A stretch of DNA of 64,000 nucleotides from positions 1 through 64,000 of the forward strand of contig NZ_PPXX01000065.1 in assembly GCF_021655075.1 (NCBI RefSeq), written 5' to 3'. Of the stretch, positions 42,257 through 51,225 are shown one piece after another. How positions within the stretch are numbered: position 1 is the first letter of the stretch; each line of letters opens with the position of its first letter. The position numbers and the translations under genes were made by a program. The DNA comes from Clostridium sp. Cult2 (GTDB taxonomy: Bacteria > Bacillota > Clostridia > Tissierellales > Tepidimicrobiaceae). Under the pieces are notes generated by a model, which saw only the letters and a program-made list of their open reading frames with translations, did not search any database and was not told the origin of the DNA.

Positions 42257-42357
42257 TCGCAATTTTGCGATTGTGGATAACTTGATTGCAAATTTGCAAA
42301 ACCTTGTAGTCAACAGGTGTTGAGAAAATACCAAAACGTACTGTTGCAAAATCGCGA
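42257..42357 (+). promoter_or_regulatory. Three upstream activator sites
   Basis: TCGCAATTTTGCGA (42257-42270), TTGCAAATTTGCAA (42286-42299) and TTGCAAAATCGCGA (42344-42357). Consensus TYGCAA-NN-TYGCRA; starts are 29 and 58 bp apart. They lie 55-155 bp before the sigma-54 promoter, where enhancer-type activators bind. Confidence 0.75.
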
Positions 42358-42411
42358 CTCTATAATTAAATAAAAAAACATTGTTTTGGCTAAATTCTCC
42401 CTTTTTGAAAG

Positions 42412-42429
42412 TTGGCACGGTACTTGCTA
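42412..42429 (+). promoter_or_regulatory. Sigma-54 (-24/-12) promoter of the amidase operon
   Basis: TTGGCAC-GGTAC-TTGCTA, a perfect match to the TGGCAC-N5-TTGCW consensus. The transcript would start about 85 nt before the amidase ATG. Confidence 0.93.
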
Positions 42430-42525
42430 TATATAAGGGCAAGAAGTTCAATACTAAATATAAAAATGCACTATACAAATTGGTGTAAAGGTATTGAAAA
42501 ATAAAATTAAAGGGAGGATTTATAA

Positions 42526-43242
42526 ATGAAAAACGAAAAATTTGTTGACAAAGGTGGACAATATAATTTTGATACCGAATTATTAGAAAAGGCTTTTGAA
42601 GAAGCAAGAAAGATTTACAAAGAAAGAGGATTCCAAACTAGAATGGGTTATGGTAAAGCTCCTGCTATAACAACTGTAGACATGGCAAAAGCTTGGATGT
42701 CAGATGGCCATCCATTTACATGTGAAAACAATGAAGAAGTTTGTGCTAACGCTCTTAAGGTATTAGAAGCTGCAAGAAAATCAGGAGTACCTATTTTCCA
42801 TACAACTACTGGTTATGTAGGAAAAGAACAATGGGATTTACCAAGATGGGACGAAAAAATTCCTATGCATACATTAGATATTAACTCAGAATGGATGGAA
42901 ATTGATCCTAAGTTAAAACCAAGACCAGAAGAACCAGTTATTCACAAAAAATATGCTAGTAACTTCTTTGGAACACATTTAGCTCAAACTTTATATAAAT
43001 TAGGAGTTGACACTGTAATAGTAATGGGAGCTACTTCCTGTGCATGTGTTAGACATACTGTAATGGACTCAACAGGACATGGATTTAAGACAATAGTTCC
43101 TGAAGGAACAGTAGGCGATAGAGTACCTGGAGTTATTGCTTGGAACCTATTTGATATGGATGCTAAATTTGCTGACGTTGAACCATTAGAAACTGTAGTT
43201 AAATATTTAGAAGGTATTGATAGTAGCGTATATAATAGATAA
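42526..43242 (+). CDS. N-carbamoylsarcosine amidase-like isochorismatase family hydrolase
   Basis: 238 residues (GGGAGG upstream). Cysteine hydrolase fold with the expected triad: Asp52 in ITTVDMAKAW, Lys at 141/142 in VIHKKYASNFFGT, and Cys174 in GATSCACVRHT. The overall pattern (DMAKAWMSDGHPFTCEN, HTLDINSEWMEIDPKL) resembles N-carbamoylsarcosine amidohydrolase, which yields sarcosine, CO2 and NH3. The nearby sarcosine-type reductase fits this role. Other ureido or amide substrates remain possible. It is the first gene of the sigma-54 operon. Confidence 0.82.
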   Translation: MKNEKFVDKGGQYNFDTELLEKAFEEARKIYKERGFQTRMGYGKAPAITTVDMAKAWMSDGHPFTCENNEEVCANALKVLEAARKSGVPIFHTTTGYVGKEQWDLPRWDEKIPMHTLDINSEWMEIDPKLKPRPEEPVIHKKYASNFFGTHLAQTLYKLGVDTVIVMGATSCACVRHTVMDSTGHGFKTIVPEGTVGDRVPGVIAWNLFDMDAKFADVEPLETVVKYLEGIDSSVYNR

Positions 43243-43277
43243 TCTGCTAACAATATATATATCTAGTTAAAATTATA

Positions 43278-43315
43278 GGGGACACCAAACGAGCTAAGCT
43301 TAATAAGGTGTCCCT
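43278..43315 (+). other. Intercistronic hairpin after the amidase
   Basis: GGGGACACC pairs with GGTGTCCCT around 20 nt; there is no U-run. It may stabilise the upstream mRNA or partly attenuate the two membrane-protein genes. Confidence 0.55.
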
Positions 43316-43360
43316 TAGATATAAATTCTACTAACTGTGAAGTTAGAAAGGAGAATTAAT

Positions 43361-44053
43361 ATGAAAGACTATTTAGAAATTGCAAATGATCCAATGCTAT
43401 GGGTAATGGCAATACCTGCAGTGGCAATGGTTGGAATTCAAGCTTATTTGTTTTCAAAAAGAGCATTTAATGCTTCTAGGACAACAAGCTTAACAAAAGA
43501 GCAGTGCAGAAAAGCTTTTAAAGTTGGAGCAGTATCTGCTATAGGGCCTTCCCTTTCAGTATTTGTTGTTATGATTGCCATGATGGCAGTTATAGGTGGA
43601 CCAGTTACATGGTTAAGATTATCCTTTATAGGAGCAGCGCCAACGGAATTAACAGCATCAACTATTGGTGCTAAGGCTATGGGGGTTGAATTTGGTTCTC
43701 CTGAATACGACGTAACAGCTTTTGCTTCATCAGTATGGACCATGACATTAAATGGTTGTGGATGGTTAATATTCTGCGGATTATTTACTCATAAATTAGA
43801 TAGATTACAAGATAAGGTAGCAGGTGGAGATACAGTACTAATGGGGCAAATTTGTGGTGCAGCCATATTAGGAACAGCTTCATATTTAGTAATGAGTAAT
43901 TCAAAAGCAGGTTTTGATAGATTTGTGGCAGCATTAGTAGCTGCAATTGCGATGATTATACTTGATAAGGTATCAGATAAATTACCAAAACTTAAAGAAT
44001 ATAATTTAGGAATATCAATGATAGTTGGAATGTTTATAGCTGTTTTAATTTAA
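43361..44053 (+). CDS. DUF5058-like membrane protein
   Basis: 230 residues from ATG 43361 (AAGGAG); an earlier in-frame start at 43337 lacks an RBS. About six hydrophobic helices, with AIGPSLSVFVVMIAMM and SVWTMTLNGCGWLIFCGLF as notable segments. It resembles the DUF5058 family of uncharacterised membrane proteins. Its partner starts 20 bp later. Position behind the amidase suggests a two-component carrier for N-carbamoylsarcosine, creatinine or a related compound. That is inference; no ATPase is nearby. Confidence 0.75.
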   Translation: MKDYLEIANDPMLWVMAIPAVAMVGIQAYLFSKRAFNASRTTSLTKEQCRKAFKVGAVSAIGPSLSVFVVMIAMMAVIGGPVTWLRLSFIGAAPTELTASTIGAKAMGVEFGSPEYDVTAFASSVWTMTLNGCGWLIFCGLFTHKLDRLQDKVAGGDTVLMGQICGAAILGTASYLVMSNSKAGFDRFVAALVAAIAMIILDKVSDKLPKLKEYNLGISMIVGMFIAVLI

Positions 44054-44072
44054 TGGTTAAGGAGGGATAACA

Positions 44073-44753
44073 TTGGAAAAAGATAATTTAAACTCATATG
44101 AAGAGGTATTTACAAATAAAATAATAAAAACTGGACGTTGGACATTATTAGCAGCAATTCCATTATGTTTACTACCTGCAATATACCTTTGGATTAGATA
44201 TGGAGCAATTCCGCCAGTTAAGACAATATTTACAGCTTGGTTCATGATTGCCTCTATATATGGAGTTGAATATTTTGCCACTCCAATTTCATACTTTCCT
44301 ATTTTAGGAATGTCAGGAACATATATGTCTTTTCTATCTGGTAATATTGCAAATGTAAGAGTACCTTGTGCTGTAGTTGCTCAAGAAGTTATAGGCGCTG
44401 AACCAGGAACCAACGAAGGTGAATTGGTTGCAACATTGGGTATAGCTGGATCTATAATAACAAATTTAGTAGTAGTAACAATTGCTGCTCTAGCAGGCAA
44501 TGCTTTAATTTCATACTTCCCACCAGTAGTAATAAAGGCTTTTGACTATGTATTACCAGCAATTTTTGGAGCATTATTTTCTTTGTTTGCAGTAAAGTAT
44601 CCAAAGTATGGAATCTTCGGAATGGTAGTCTCAGCATTTTTGGTAATAGTAATAGGAGTACTACCAACCTGGCTTGTCGTGCCATTATGTTCCTTTAGTA
44701 CAATAGGTTATGCAATATATTCATATAAGCATAAAAAAGTACAAAAAGCATAG
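44073..44753 (+). CDS. Membrane protein, partner of the DUF5058-like protein
   Basis: 226 residues from TTG (AAGGAGGG upstream). About six hydrophobic helices, with the striking loop GMSGTYMSFLSGNIANVRVPCAVVAQEVIGAEPGTNEGELVATLGIAGS between helices 2 and 4. That loop is too polar and conserved-looking to be a simple linker and may form a substrate site. It ends in a basic tail. It is the last gene of the sigma-54 operon. No named family is recognised with certainty. Confidence 0.75.
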   Translation: MEKDNLNSYEEVFTNKIIKTGRWTLLAAIPLCLLPAIYLWIRYGAIPPVKTIFTAWFMIASIYGVEYFATPISYFPILGMSGTYMSFLSGNIANVRVPCAVVAQEVIGAEPGTNEGELVATLGIAGSIITNLVVVTIAALAGNALISYFPPVVIKAFDYVLPAIFGALFSLFAVKYPKYGIFGMVVSAFLVIVIGVLPTWLVVPLCSFSTIGYAIYSYKHKKVQKA

Positions 44754-44843
44754 TAAAAGATTAATTTGAAATATTATGGAATGATTAATCAAATAAAAAA
44801 ACTCATATTTATCAATTATAGAATAAAACAAATAATCTTTTAA

Positions 44844-44880
44844 GGGGAACTTTATTAATAAATTATAAAGTTCCTTTTTC
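44844..44880 (+). terminator. Terminator of the sigma-54 operon
   Basis: GGAACTTTAT pairs with ATAAAGTTCC, followed by T5. The rest of the 266-bp gap (44754-45019) shows nothing else clear. Confidence 0.85.
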
Positions 44881-45019
44881 AATCTTCAAAAGGAATAATA
44901 CAAAGAAAAACAAACCTTCCAAATATCATTGATTATAGAATATCGAATTTTTTAAATATTGAAAAAACCAATATAAATTGATATATTATTAGTATATTCA
45001 ATAATGGGGAGGCGTTTTT

Positions 45020-46651
45020 GTGGACGTTCAATTTTGTGGTGCTGCAAAGGTAGTCACTGGTTCAAATTATCTACTTACTACAGATAAATACAAGATTCTT
45101 ATAGACTGTGGTATGTTTCAAGGAAGTGAAGAACTAGAAAGATTAAATTTTGAACCTTTTACTTATAATCCATCAGAGATAGATTATCTAATATTATCTC
45201 ATGCTCACATAGATCATAGTGGAAGGATTCCTAAACTAATAAAAGATGGTTTTAAAGGCAGAATAATATCAACAAAACCAACCTATGATTTATGCAAGAT
45301 AATGCTTATGGATTCAGCTAAAATTCAAGAAGCAGATGTAGAATGGGAAAATAGAAAAAGACAAAGAGCTGGGAAAAAACCAATTGAACCATTATATACT
45401 ATTGAAGAAGCTGAGATTAGTCTAAAGTTTTTTGAAACCTATCTATATGACCAAAAGATAATTGTCAACGAGGATATCCAGTTAACCTTTAAAGATGCAG
45501 GACATATGCTAGGTTCATCTATTATAGAGTTATGGATTAGGGATAAGGGAGATTATGTAAAAGTTGTATTTTCTGGAGATTTGGGAATGCCTAACAGGCC
45601 TATAATCAAAGACCCAGAATATGTAGATGAGGCTGATTATTTAATAATAGAGTCAACTTATGGAGATAGGATACATGAAGAATTTAATCGAAGTACTGAA
45701 AAATTAGTAGATATAATAAATAAAACTGTAGTTAGAGGTGGTACGGTAATCATACCTTCTTTTGCTGTAGGTAGAACACAGGAATTGATTTATAAACTAA
45801 ATAAGTACTATGAATACAATGAAGAGATAGAAGAATACATGAAGATTCCAATTTATGTAGACAGTCCTATGGCTGTAATGGCTACAGAAGCTTTTCAGGT
45901 CAATTCTAGTAGTTTTGATGATGAGGCAAAAGAGCTTATTCTAAAGGGAGATAATCCATTCCAGTTCCCTAATTTAAGATATATTAAAGACCAAAAAGAA
46001 TCTATGGCATTAAATAAGTATAAATTTCCTAAGGTAATAATCTCTTCTAGTGGTATGGCAACAGCAGGTAGAGTTAGACACCATTTGAAACATAATCTAT
46101 GGGATGGGAAAAATAGTTTAGTATTTGTAGGTTATCAAGCAGAAGGTACATTAGGAAGAATAATATTAAATGGTGCAAAAAAGGTAAAAATATTGGGAGA
46201 AGAAGTAGCTGTGAAAGCTGAAGTTTATGATTTAGAAGGTTTTTCTGGTCATGCAGATCAAACTATGCTCATTGATTGGATAAGAAAATTTAAAATGAAA
46301 CCAGAAAAGATTTTTGTTGTCCATGGTGAAGAAAAGTCTTCTAATACTTTATCTAATTTAATAGAAGAAGAATTCAATATCGAAACCATAATACCAAATA
46401 TAGGAGATAAATTTAATATAGAGAAACAAAGTATAGAATTAACTAAAAGAGTAGCAAAAGAGCCTTTAGATTTAGAAGAAAATATAATAAGGGATTTAGA
46501 ATATATATACAATCAATTCCAATCATTAAACGCTAGAAAGGACAAATTAACAGATCGAAAATTATTAGAAAAGGAATATGATTCTCTTAAAAATATATTG
46601 ATTTTACTTCAACAAAATTTAATGGACTTAAATATGATGATTGGCAAATAA
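45020..46651 (+). CDS. Metallo-beta-lactamase/beta-CASP RNA nuclease family protein
   Basis: 543 residues from GTG (GGGGAGG upstream). The MBL core has SHAHIDHSGRIPKL (about 59-72), FSGDLG (about 187) and the beta-CASP motifs YVDSPMA, SSSGMATAGRVRHHL and SGHADQ. The C-terminal KH-like region present in archaeal CPSF is absent; instead there is a charged coiled-coil tail (about 475-540). YpsC/CPSF-like stand-alone enzymes of this type act as predicted exo/endoribonucleases in the cytoplasm. It lies 19 bp from the next gene. Confidence 0.88.
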   Translation: MDVQFCGAAKVVTGSNYLLTTDKYKILIDCGMFQGSEELERLNFEPFTYNPSEIDYLILSHAHIDHSGRIPKLIKDGFKGRIISTKPTYDLCKIMLMDSAKIQEADVEWENRKRQRAGKKPIEPLYTIEEAEISLKFFETYLYDQKIIVNEDIQLTFKDAGHMLGSSIIELWIRDKGDYVKVVFSGDLGMPNRPIIKDPEYVDEADYLIIESTYGDRIHEEFNRSTEKLVDIINKTVVRGGTVIIPSFAVGRTQELIYKLNKYYEYNEEIEEYMKIPIYVDSPMAVMATEAFQVNSSSFDDEAKELILKGDNPFQFPNLRYIKDQKESMALNKYKFPKVIISSSGMATAGRVRHHLKHNLWDGKNSLVFVGYQAEGTLGRIILNGAKKVKILGEEVAVKAEVYDLEGFSGHADQTMLIDWIRKFKMKPEKIFVVHGEEKSSNTLSNLIEEEFNIETIIPNIGDKFNIEKQSIELTKRVAKEPLDLEENIIRDLEYIYNQFQSLNARKDKLTDRKLLEKEYDSLKNILILLQQNLMDLNMMIGK

Positions 46652-46670
46652 ACTCTGGGAGAAGAAGTGA

Positions 46671-47084
46671 ATGATTAATAAATTTGAAGAAAAGTTAAAA
46701 AACATAAAACTACTAATAGAAAAGTTTACAATCATAATAGAAGTTTTATTAGCTCTGTTAATAATATTTACTGTTATATTAAGCATTAAAGATTTAATAG
46801 TACTAGGGATTAATGTATTTATAACAGAAGCAAATGCCAGCTATGAGATATTACAAGGATTTTTATCTCATACCCTTTTATTGGTAGTAGGCTTAGAGTT
46901 GGCCATAATGCTAATAAGCCATACTCCAGGGAAAGTTTTGCAAGTTATATTATACGCTATAGCAAGAAAGATGTTGGTCAGCAGTGCAAATATGGCAGAT
47001 ATATTATTAGGGGTTATTGCATTAGCTTTAATATTCATTACGGATAAATATTTGCATACAAAGGAGACAAAAAGGATGTTATAG
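46671..47084 (+). CDS. Small membrane protein (PsiE-like)
   Basis: 137 residues with four hydrophobic helices (about 20-45, 66-85, 88-105, 110-128), the last pair separated by the basic IARKMLVSS loop. The layout resembles the PsiE/YbaI group, but the similarity is weak. It follows the nuclease gene by 19 bp. Function unknown. Confidence 0.7.
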   Translation: MINKFEEKLKNIKLLIEKFTIIIEVLLALLIIFTVILSIKDLIVLGINVFITEANASYEILQGFLSHTLLLVVGLELAIMLISHTPGKVLQVILYAIARKMLVSSANMADILLGVIALALIFITDKYLHTKETKRML

Positions 47085-47162
47085 CATGGGTTTTTCTTGA
47101 CATTATGGTAGAAAAGCCTTATATTTGATTTAAATATCTTTGCACAAGGGGTGTTAATTAAT

Positions 47163-47744
47163 ATGAGTAAATATATTCCAACTAGAGAAGAGGCTTTTGA
47201 ATTATTAAAGGAGTATAATAAAAATGAAAGCCTAATAAAACATGCTTTAGCAGTGGAAGGGGTTATGATTCATTTTGCAGAATTGTTAGGAGAAGAAGAT
47301 AAAGAAAAATGGGCTGTAATAGGCCTTATTCATGACTTGGATTATGAAATGTATCCAGAAGAACATTGTATTAAGACTAAAGAAATATTAACTGAAAGAA
47401 ATTGGCCAGAAGAATATATAAGAACTATTATTAGTCATGGATGGGGGATATGTACCGATGTAGAGCCTGTGGAGACAATAGACAAGGTATTATATACAGT
47501 TGATGAATTAACGGGATTAATAGCTGCTACAGCTTTAGTAAGACCAAGTAAAAGCGTTTTAGATATGAAGCCAAAATCCGTAAAGAAAAAATGGAATCAA
47601 AGTAGTTTTGCAGCAGGGGTGGATAGATCTATCATAGAAAAAGGTGCAGAAATGTTGGGTATGGAATTAAATTCAGTAATAGCTGAAACCATTAAAGGAA
47701 TGCAAAAAGTAGCAGAGGAAATTGGATTAAAGGGAAATATTTAA
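47163..47744 (+). CDS. HD-domain (HDIG-like) phosphohydrolase family protein
   Basis: 193 residues from ATG 47163 (AAGGGGTG); GTG 47151 lies inside that RBS. The HD motif is HALAVEG near 28-34 with LIHDLDYEMYPEEHC at about 58-72, then IISHGWG. Known relatives are small predicted metal-dependent phosphohydrolases or nucleotidases. It is monocistronic, with its own terminator. Confidence 0.85.
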   Translation: MSKYIPTREEAFELLKEYNKNESLIKHALAVEGVMIHFAELLGEEDKEKWAVIGLIHDLDYEMYPEEHCIKTKEILTERNWPEEYIRTIISHGWGICTDVEPVETIDKVLYTVDELTGLIAATALVRPSKSVLDMKPKSVKKKWNQSSFAAGVDRSIIEKGAEMLGMELNSVIAETIKGMQKVAEEIGLKGNI

Positions 47745-47756
47745 GTTTATGAATTT

Positions 47757-47786
47757 GGGTCGCAATGAAATATGCGGCTCTTTTTT
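47757..47786 (+). terminator. Terminator of the HD gene
   Basis: GGGTCGCA pairs with TGCGGCTC (8 bp, two G-U), then T6. Confidence 0.75.
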
Positions 47787-47884
47787 ATTGCCTAGGAATA
47801 GGAAAGCATACTTCCCAGACAAAAAATACAATTATAAAAGTTTCAACCCCTGACTAACAATTAGACAAACATCAAATTTATATA

Positions 47885-47913
47885 TTGACATACAACACAT
47901 ATCAATATATAAT
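47885..47913 (+). promoter_or_regulatory. Consensus sigma-A promoter of the MFS gene
   Basis: TTGACA, 17 bp, TATAAT, which is a perfect match to consensus, 31 bp before the ATG. Confidence 0.85.
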
Positions 47914-47943
47914 ATAATCAACTAATAATACGGAGGTTATATT

Positions 47944-49233
47944 ATGAATATAAAACTTATCAAACGAAAAGATTTCTCTTTATTGATATTAGGGAAGTTG
48001 GTATCCTTACTTGGAAGTAATATGCAACAGTTTGCTCTATCTTTATACGTCCTTGAACTGACTGGGTCTGCAACCATATTTGCATCTATTCTATCCATAT
48101 CAATTCTTCCTAGGCTACTATTATCGCCTATTGCTGGAGTATTTGGGGATTGGTTTGATAGGAAAAAAACTATAGTATTACTGGATTTATTAAACTTCAT
48201 AATAATTGGCATATATGCAGCTGTTTTTTCTTTAAAAGGAAGTATAACTATACCTATGATATATGTGTTGGTTATTCTTTTGGAAATTACAGAAATATTC
48301 TTTGGTTCGGCCATGTCTGCTGTTATACCTAGCATGGTAGATAAAGAAGAATTATTGGAGGCAAATTCTTTCAACTCCCTAGTTATGAATATAGGTCAGT
48401 TACTGTCTCCAGTAATTGGAGCTGTTGTTTATGGAACATTCGGATTAAAAGTAGTTATGATAATTAATTCCATTAGCTTTTTGATATCAGCTATTAGTGA
48501 AATGTTTATAAACATTCCTAAAAAGCATAAAAAGCCAGAAAAAATCAGTATGAAGGCATTTAAAACGGACTTAATGGAAGGCATAAATATTATTAAGGGA
48601 AATAAATTTATTTCTACGATGATATCCTTAGGAACTATTATCAATTTTGTTGTTGCACCAGTTTTTTCAGTAGGGTTAATATTTATTATTAAGGAAGTAT
48701 TAAAAGCAACGGACTTTCAATTTGGAATATTCCAAATGGTTTTGTCTGCTTCTATGATTGCTGCCCCAATCTTTGCTTCAGGCTATATAAAGAAAGTAAA
48801 AGTAGGTAGATTATGTTATTTGAGTTTTATTTCAATTGCATTATCCATATTGATTATGGCAGTAATTCCATCTAAGGCTATATTAGGTAGTTTCAAATCC
48901 AATTTAATACCATATATTCTTTTATCAATAATTTCTTTTATGGTTGGGGTATTTGCGACAATAGCTAATATCACTATGGGTACTATATTTAACCAGGTAA
49001 CTCCTATCCAGTTGATGGGTAGAACATCTACCGTATTTAATTTAGCAGTTACTGTATTTATTCCAATAGGACAAATGCTTTTCGGCTATCTTTATGATAT
49101 AATATCACCAAGTTATGTAATTGCAATAAGCGGGTTAATATTAATTGTTGCAGTTAGAAGGTATAAAGTTGCTTTAATGAAATTGGATGAACAGGAAGAT
49201 GGGATAAGGGGAGATGTGATAAATGAAATTTAG
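47944..49233 (+). CDS. MFS transporter (efflux type)
   Basis: 429 residues (GGAGGT upstream) with 12 hydrophobic helices. It has the MFS loop 2-3 pattern GVFGDWFDRKKTIVLLD (about 61-77). The N-terminus LLGSNMQQFALSLYVLELTGSATIFAS is typical of the enterobactin/macrolide exporter-like (MefA/YfiS) group. It overlaps the ArsR-type regulator gene by 11 bp, suggesting drug or metabolite efflux under its control. Confidence 0.88.
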   Translation: MNIKLIKRKDFSLLILGKLVSLLGSNMQQFALSLYVLELTGSATIFASILSISILPRLLLSPIAGVFGDWFDRKKTIVLLDLLNFIIIGIYAAVFSLKGSITIPMIYVLVILLEITEIFFGSAMSAVIPSMVDKEELLEANSFNSLVMNIGQLLSPVIGAVVYGTFGLKVVMIINSISFLISAISEMFINIPKKHKKPEKISMKAFKTDLMEGINIIKGNKFISTMISLGTIINFVVAPVFSVGLIFIIKEVLKATDFQFGIFQMVLSASMIAAPIFASGYIKKVKVGRLCYLSFISIALSILIMAVIPSKAILGSFKSNLIPYILLSIISFMVGVFATIANITMGTIFNQVTPIQLMGRTSTVFNLAVTVFIPIGQMLFGYLYDIISPSYVIAISGLILIVAVRRYKVALMKLDEQEDGIRGDVINEI

Positions 49234-50326
49234 ATTTTATCCAAAGGAGAGTAAATTATACGATTTTTTACAGTTCCCAAGATTACTATATTATAGGGAG
49301 GGATTTGATAAATCAAAAGAGGATACAAATTATCAAGAAATACTTATAGAAGATTATCTAAGTTTTGTTAGCAAAGTGGAAGAAAGGTTAAAGCCTTTCG
49401 CAGAGGAAATAGAGAAATTTTATATGAAGGAATATTTAAGTGATTACGATTTTATAGATTTAATATCAAAGGTTACTGGAATATTTGGTTTTAAAGATGA
49501 AAAAGATTATCTGAATATGCTCTTATCTTTAGATGAATATGAGGTTAAAAGAGGTATCATCTATTCCATTATGCTAATAAACGATGGTTATCCCGACGAT
49601 TTAGATGAAGCTATGAAAAAGGCTGATGAAATCAGCTTAGACTATAATGATATGATTGAATTTATTAAGGAATTACCTATTGAAGCAGGTTCTAAATGGA
49701 ATTTTTTCTTAATAGTTGAAGAGCCTTTAAAATATATAGAAATGTATGTTAAACTAATGGAAAAATTATTACCTATTTTTGATGAAATCTATAATTCCTT
49801 TGAAGATGAAGTAAAGGATTATGGGGAATATTTAGTGAATTTTTTAAACGAAAAAGGGGCAGAAGGATTAGAAGAGATTACCTATTCAATTGTAAATATA
49901 AAATTATTAGATGATGAATATATGAATATATTGATTTCCCTAATATATCCCTACGCCCTTTCAATAGTCACTACTAGCAAAGTTAATTATACTGCATGGG
50001 GCTTGAGAATGGAAGAGGCCTTTAAAAGGATGAAGGAGATAAATGAAAATAAAACCCTTGAAAGAGTACAAATATTCAAAAACCTTGGAGACAAGACTAG
50101 ATATGAAGTCTTAAAATTAATTGCAGCAGGGGAAACCTCTACCAAAGTAATTGCCAAAACTTTAGGAGTGTCAAGTGCAACTATTTCCTATCATATAAAC
50201 AATTTTCTCACTTCAAAGGTGATAAAGATGGATAAGAATAATGATAAATTTGGGTATGTAGTTGACTATGAATTACTAGAAGATACAATAGAAGAGTTTA
50301 AAAAAGATTTAAGTTTCCCAAAATAG
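49223..50326 (+). CDS. ArsR-type winged-helix protein with large N-terminal domain
   Basis: 367 residues. About 280 residues of unknown helical domain precede a C-terminal ArsR-like winged helix (about 285-340): FKNLGDKTRYEVLKLIAAGETSTKVIAKTLGVSSATISYHINNFL. This large domain plus C-terminal HTH layout is found beside MFS exporters in Firmicutes. Translational coupling to the exporter (11-bp overlap) suggests it senses the exported compound. GGGGAGATG serves as RBS. Confidence 0.8.
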   Translation: MKFRFYPKESKLYDFLQFPRLLYYREGFDKSKEDTNYQEILIEDYLSFVSKVEERLKPFAEEIEKFYMKEYLSDYDFIDLISKVTGIFGFKDEKDYLNMLLSLDEYEVKRGIIYSIMLINDGYPDDLDEAMKKADEISLDYNDMIEFIKELPIEAGSKWNFFLIVEEPLKYIEMYVKLMEKLLPIFDEIYNSFEDEVKDYGEYLVNFLNEKGAEGLEEITYSIVNIKLLDDEYMNILISLIYPYALSIVTTSKVNYTAWGLRMEEAFKRMKEINENKTLERVQIFKNLGDKTRYEVLKLIAAGETSTKVIAKTLGVSSATISYHINNFLTSKVIKMDKNNDKFGYVVDYELLEDTIEEFKKDLSFPK

Positions 50327-50357
50327 TATATAGAGAGATGGAGGTATATTTATCTTT

Positions 50358-50714
50358 ATGAAAAAAATACTTTTAATATTATTAATCTTTTCCATAATTT
50401 TGAATACTACTGCTTGTGTGAAAGAATCAACGGAATCCATTGGTATAAGAGGGGAAATAAAGGAAATTTATACTGATGAGGATAGTTTATTAGTTCAAAG
50501 TATTTTAGTAGAAGGAGAAGTTCATGATGATACAATGTATGACAGTGCTCATATTACAATAACTAATGATACTGAAATTTTCAAAGGGGATGAAGAGGTA
50601 ACAATAGAAGATATAGAGGAAGGGCTGACAGTGGAAGTCATTTTTGATGGAGCTGTAGCAGAATCCTATCCGGTACAGGGAATTGCAAAGAAAATTATAA
50701 TTATTGAAGAATAA
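50358..50714 (+). CDS. Small lipoprotein (DUF3221/YobA-like)
   Basis: 118 residues with signal peptide and lipobox NTTAC (Cys20). The mature part is a short beta domain (IRGEIKEIYTDEDSLLVQSILVEG, HITITNDTEIFKGDEEVTIEDIEEGLTVEVIFDGAVAESYP) like DUF3221/YobA lipoproteins, which are OB-fold-like and of unknown function. It starts 31 bp after the preceding gene. Confidence 0.75.
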   Translation: MKKILLILLIFSIILNTTACVKESTESIGIRGEIKEIYTDEDSLLVQSILVEGEVHDDTMYDSAHITITNDTEIFKGDEEVTIEDIEEGLTVEVIFDGAVAESYPVQGIAKKIIIIEE

Positions 50715-50725
50715 GGAGAATTATT

Positions 50726-51223
50726 ATGTTTAAATTAGATTCTATTAAAGATATGAATGAGGAAGAAAGATTAAAATACATGAACCTTCTCTTAAAATCT
50801 CAGTTAAGCTCTGAAAAAAATGATTTAGCAAATATATCCAACGCTACGGGTATTATTATGGCTTGTATAGATAGGTTAAATTGGGCAGGATTCTATATAT
50901 TAAGGGAAGATGAATTGGTATTAGGACCCTTCCAAGGGCTACCAGCTTGTAATAGGATAGAAATAGGGAAAGGAGTATGTGGCACAGCGGTTAAAACAAG
51001 GAAGATTCAACTAGTTCCTGATGTACATCTATTTCCAGGGCATATTGCTTGCGATGCAGCTTCTAACTCTGAGTTGGTTATACCAATTATAAAAGACGAC
51101 ACAGTATATGGAGTTTTAGATTTAGATAGTCCGGAAAAAGGAAGATTTACAGAATTAGAGAAAGACTATTTTACTAAATTTGTAAAGATATTGAACGAAC
51201 ATATAGATTGGCAAAATGTTTAA
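50726..51223 (+). CDS. msrC: Free methionine-(R)-sulfoxide reductase (GAF domain)
   Basis: 165 residues, GAF domain. The three family cysteines are present: FQGLPACNRI (about 72-81), GKGVCGTAV (about 83-91) and HIACDAASNSELVIP (about 108-122). It reduces free Met-R-sulfoxide in the cytoplasm with thioredoxin. RBS AAGGAG. A 13-bp direct repeat and terminator follow at once. Confidence 0.88.
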   Translation: MFKLDSIKDMNEEERLKYMNLLLKSQLSSEKNDLANISNATGIIMACIDRLNWAGFYILREDELVLGPFQGLPACNRIEIGKGVCGTAVKTRKIQLVPDVHLFPGHIACDAASNSELVIPIIKDDTVYGVLDLDSPEKGRFTELEKDYFTKFVKILNEHIDWQNV

Positions 51224-51225
51224 AT

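Noticed and set aside
42526-43242. True isochorismatase or nicotinamidase
   Set aside because: The active-site layout and flanking motifs fit the N-carbamoylsarcosine type better, and the gene context is sarcosine reduction rather than siderophore or NAD metabolism.
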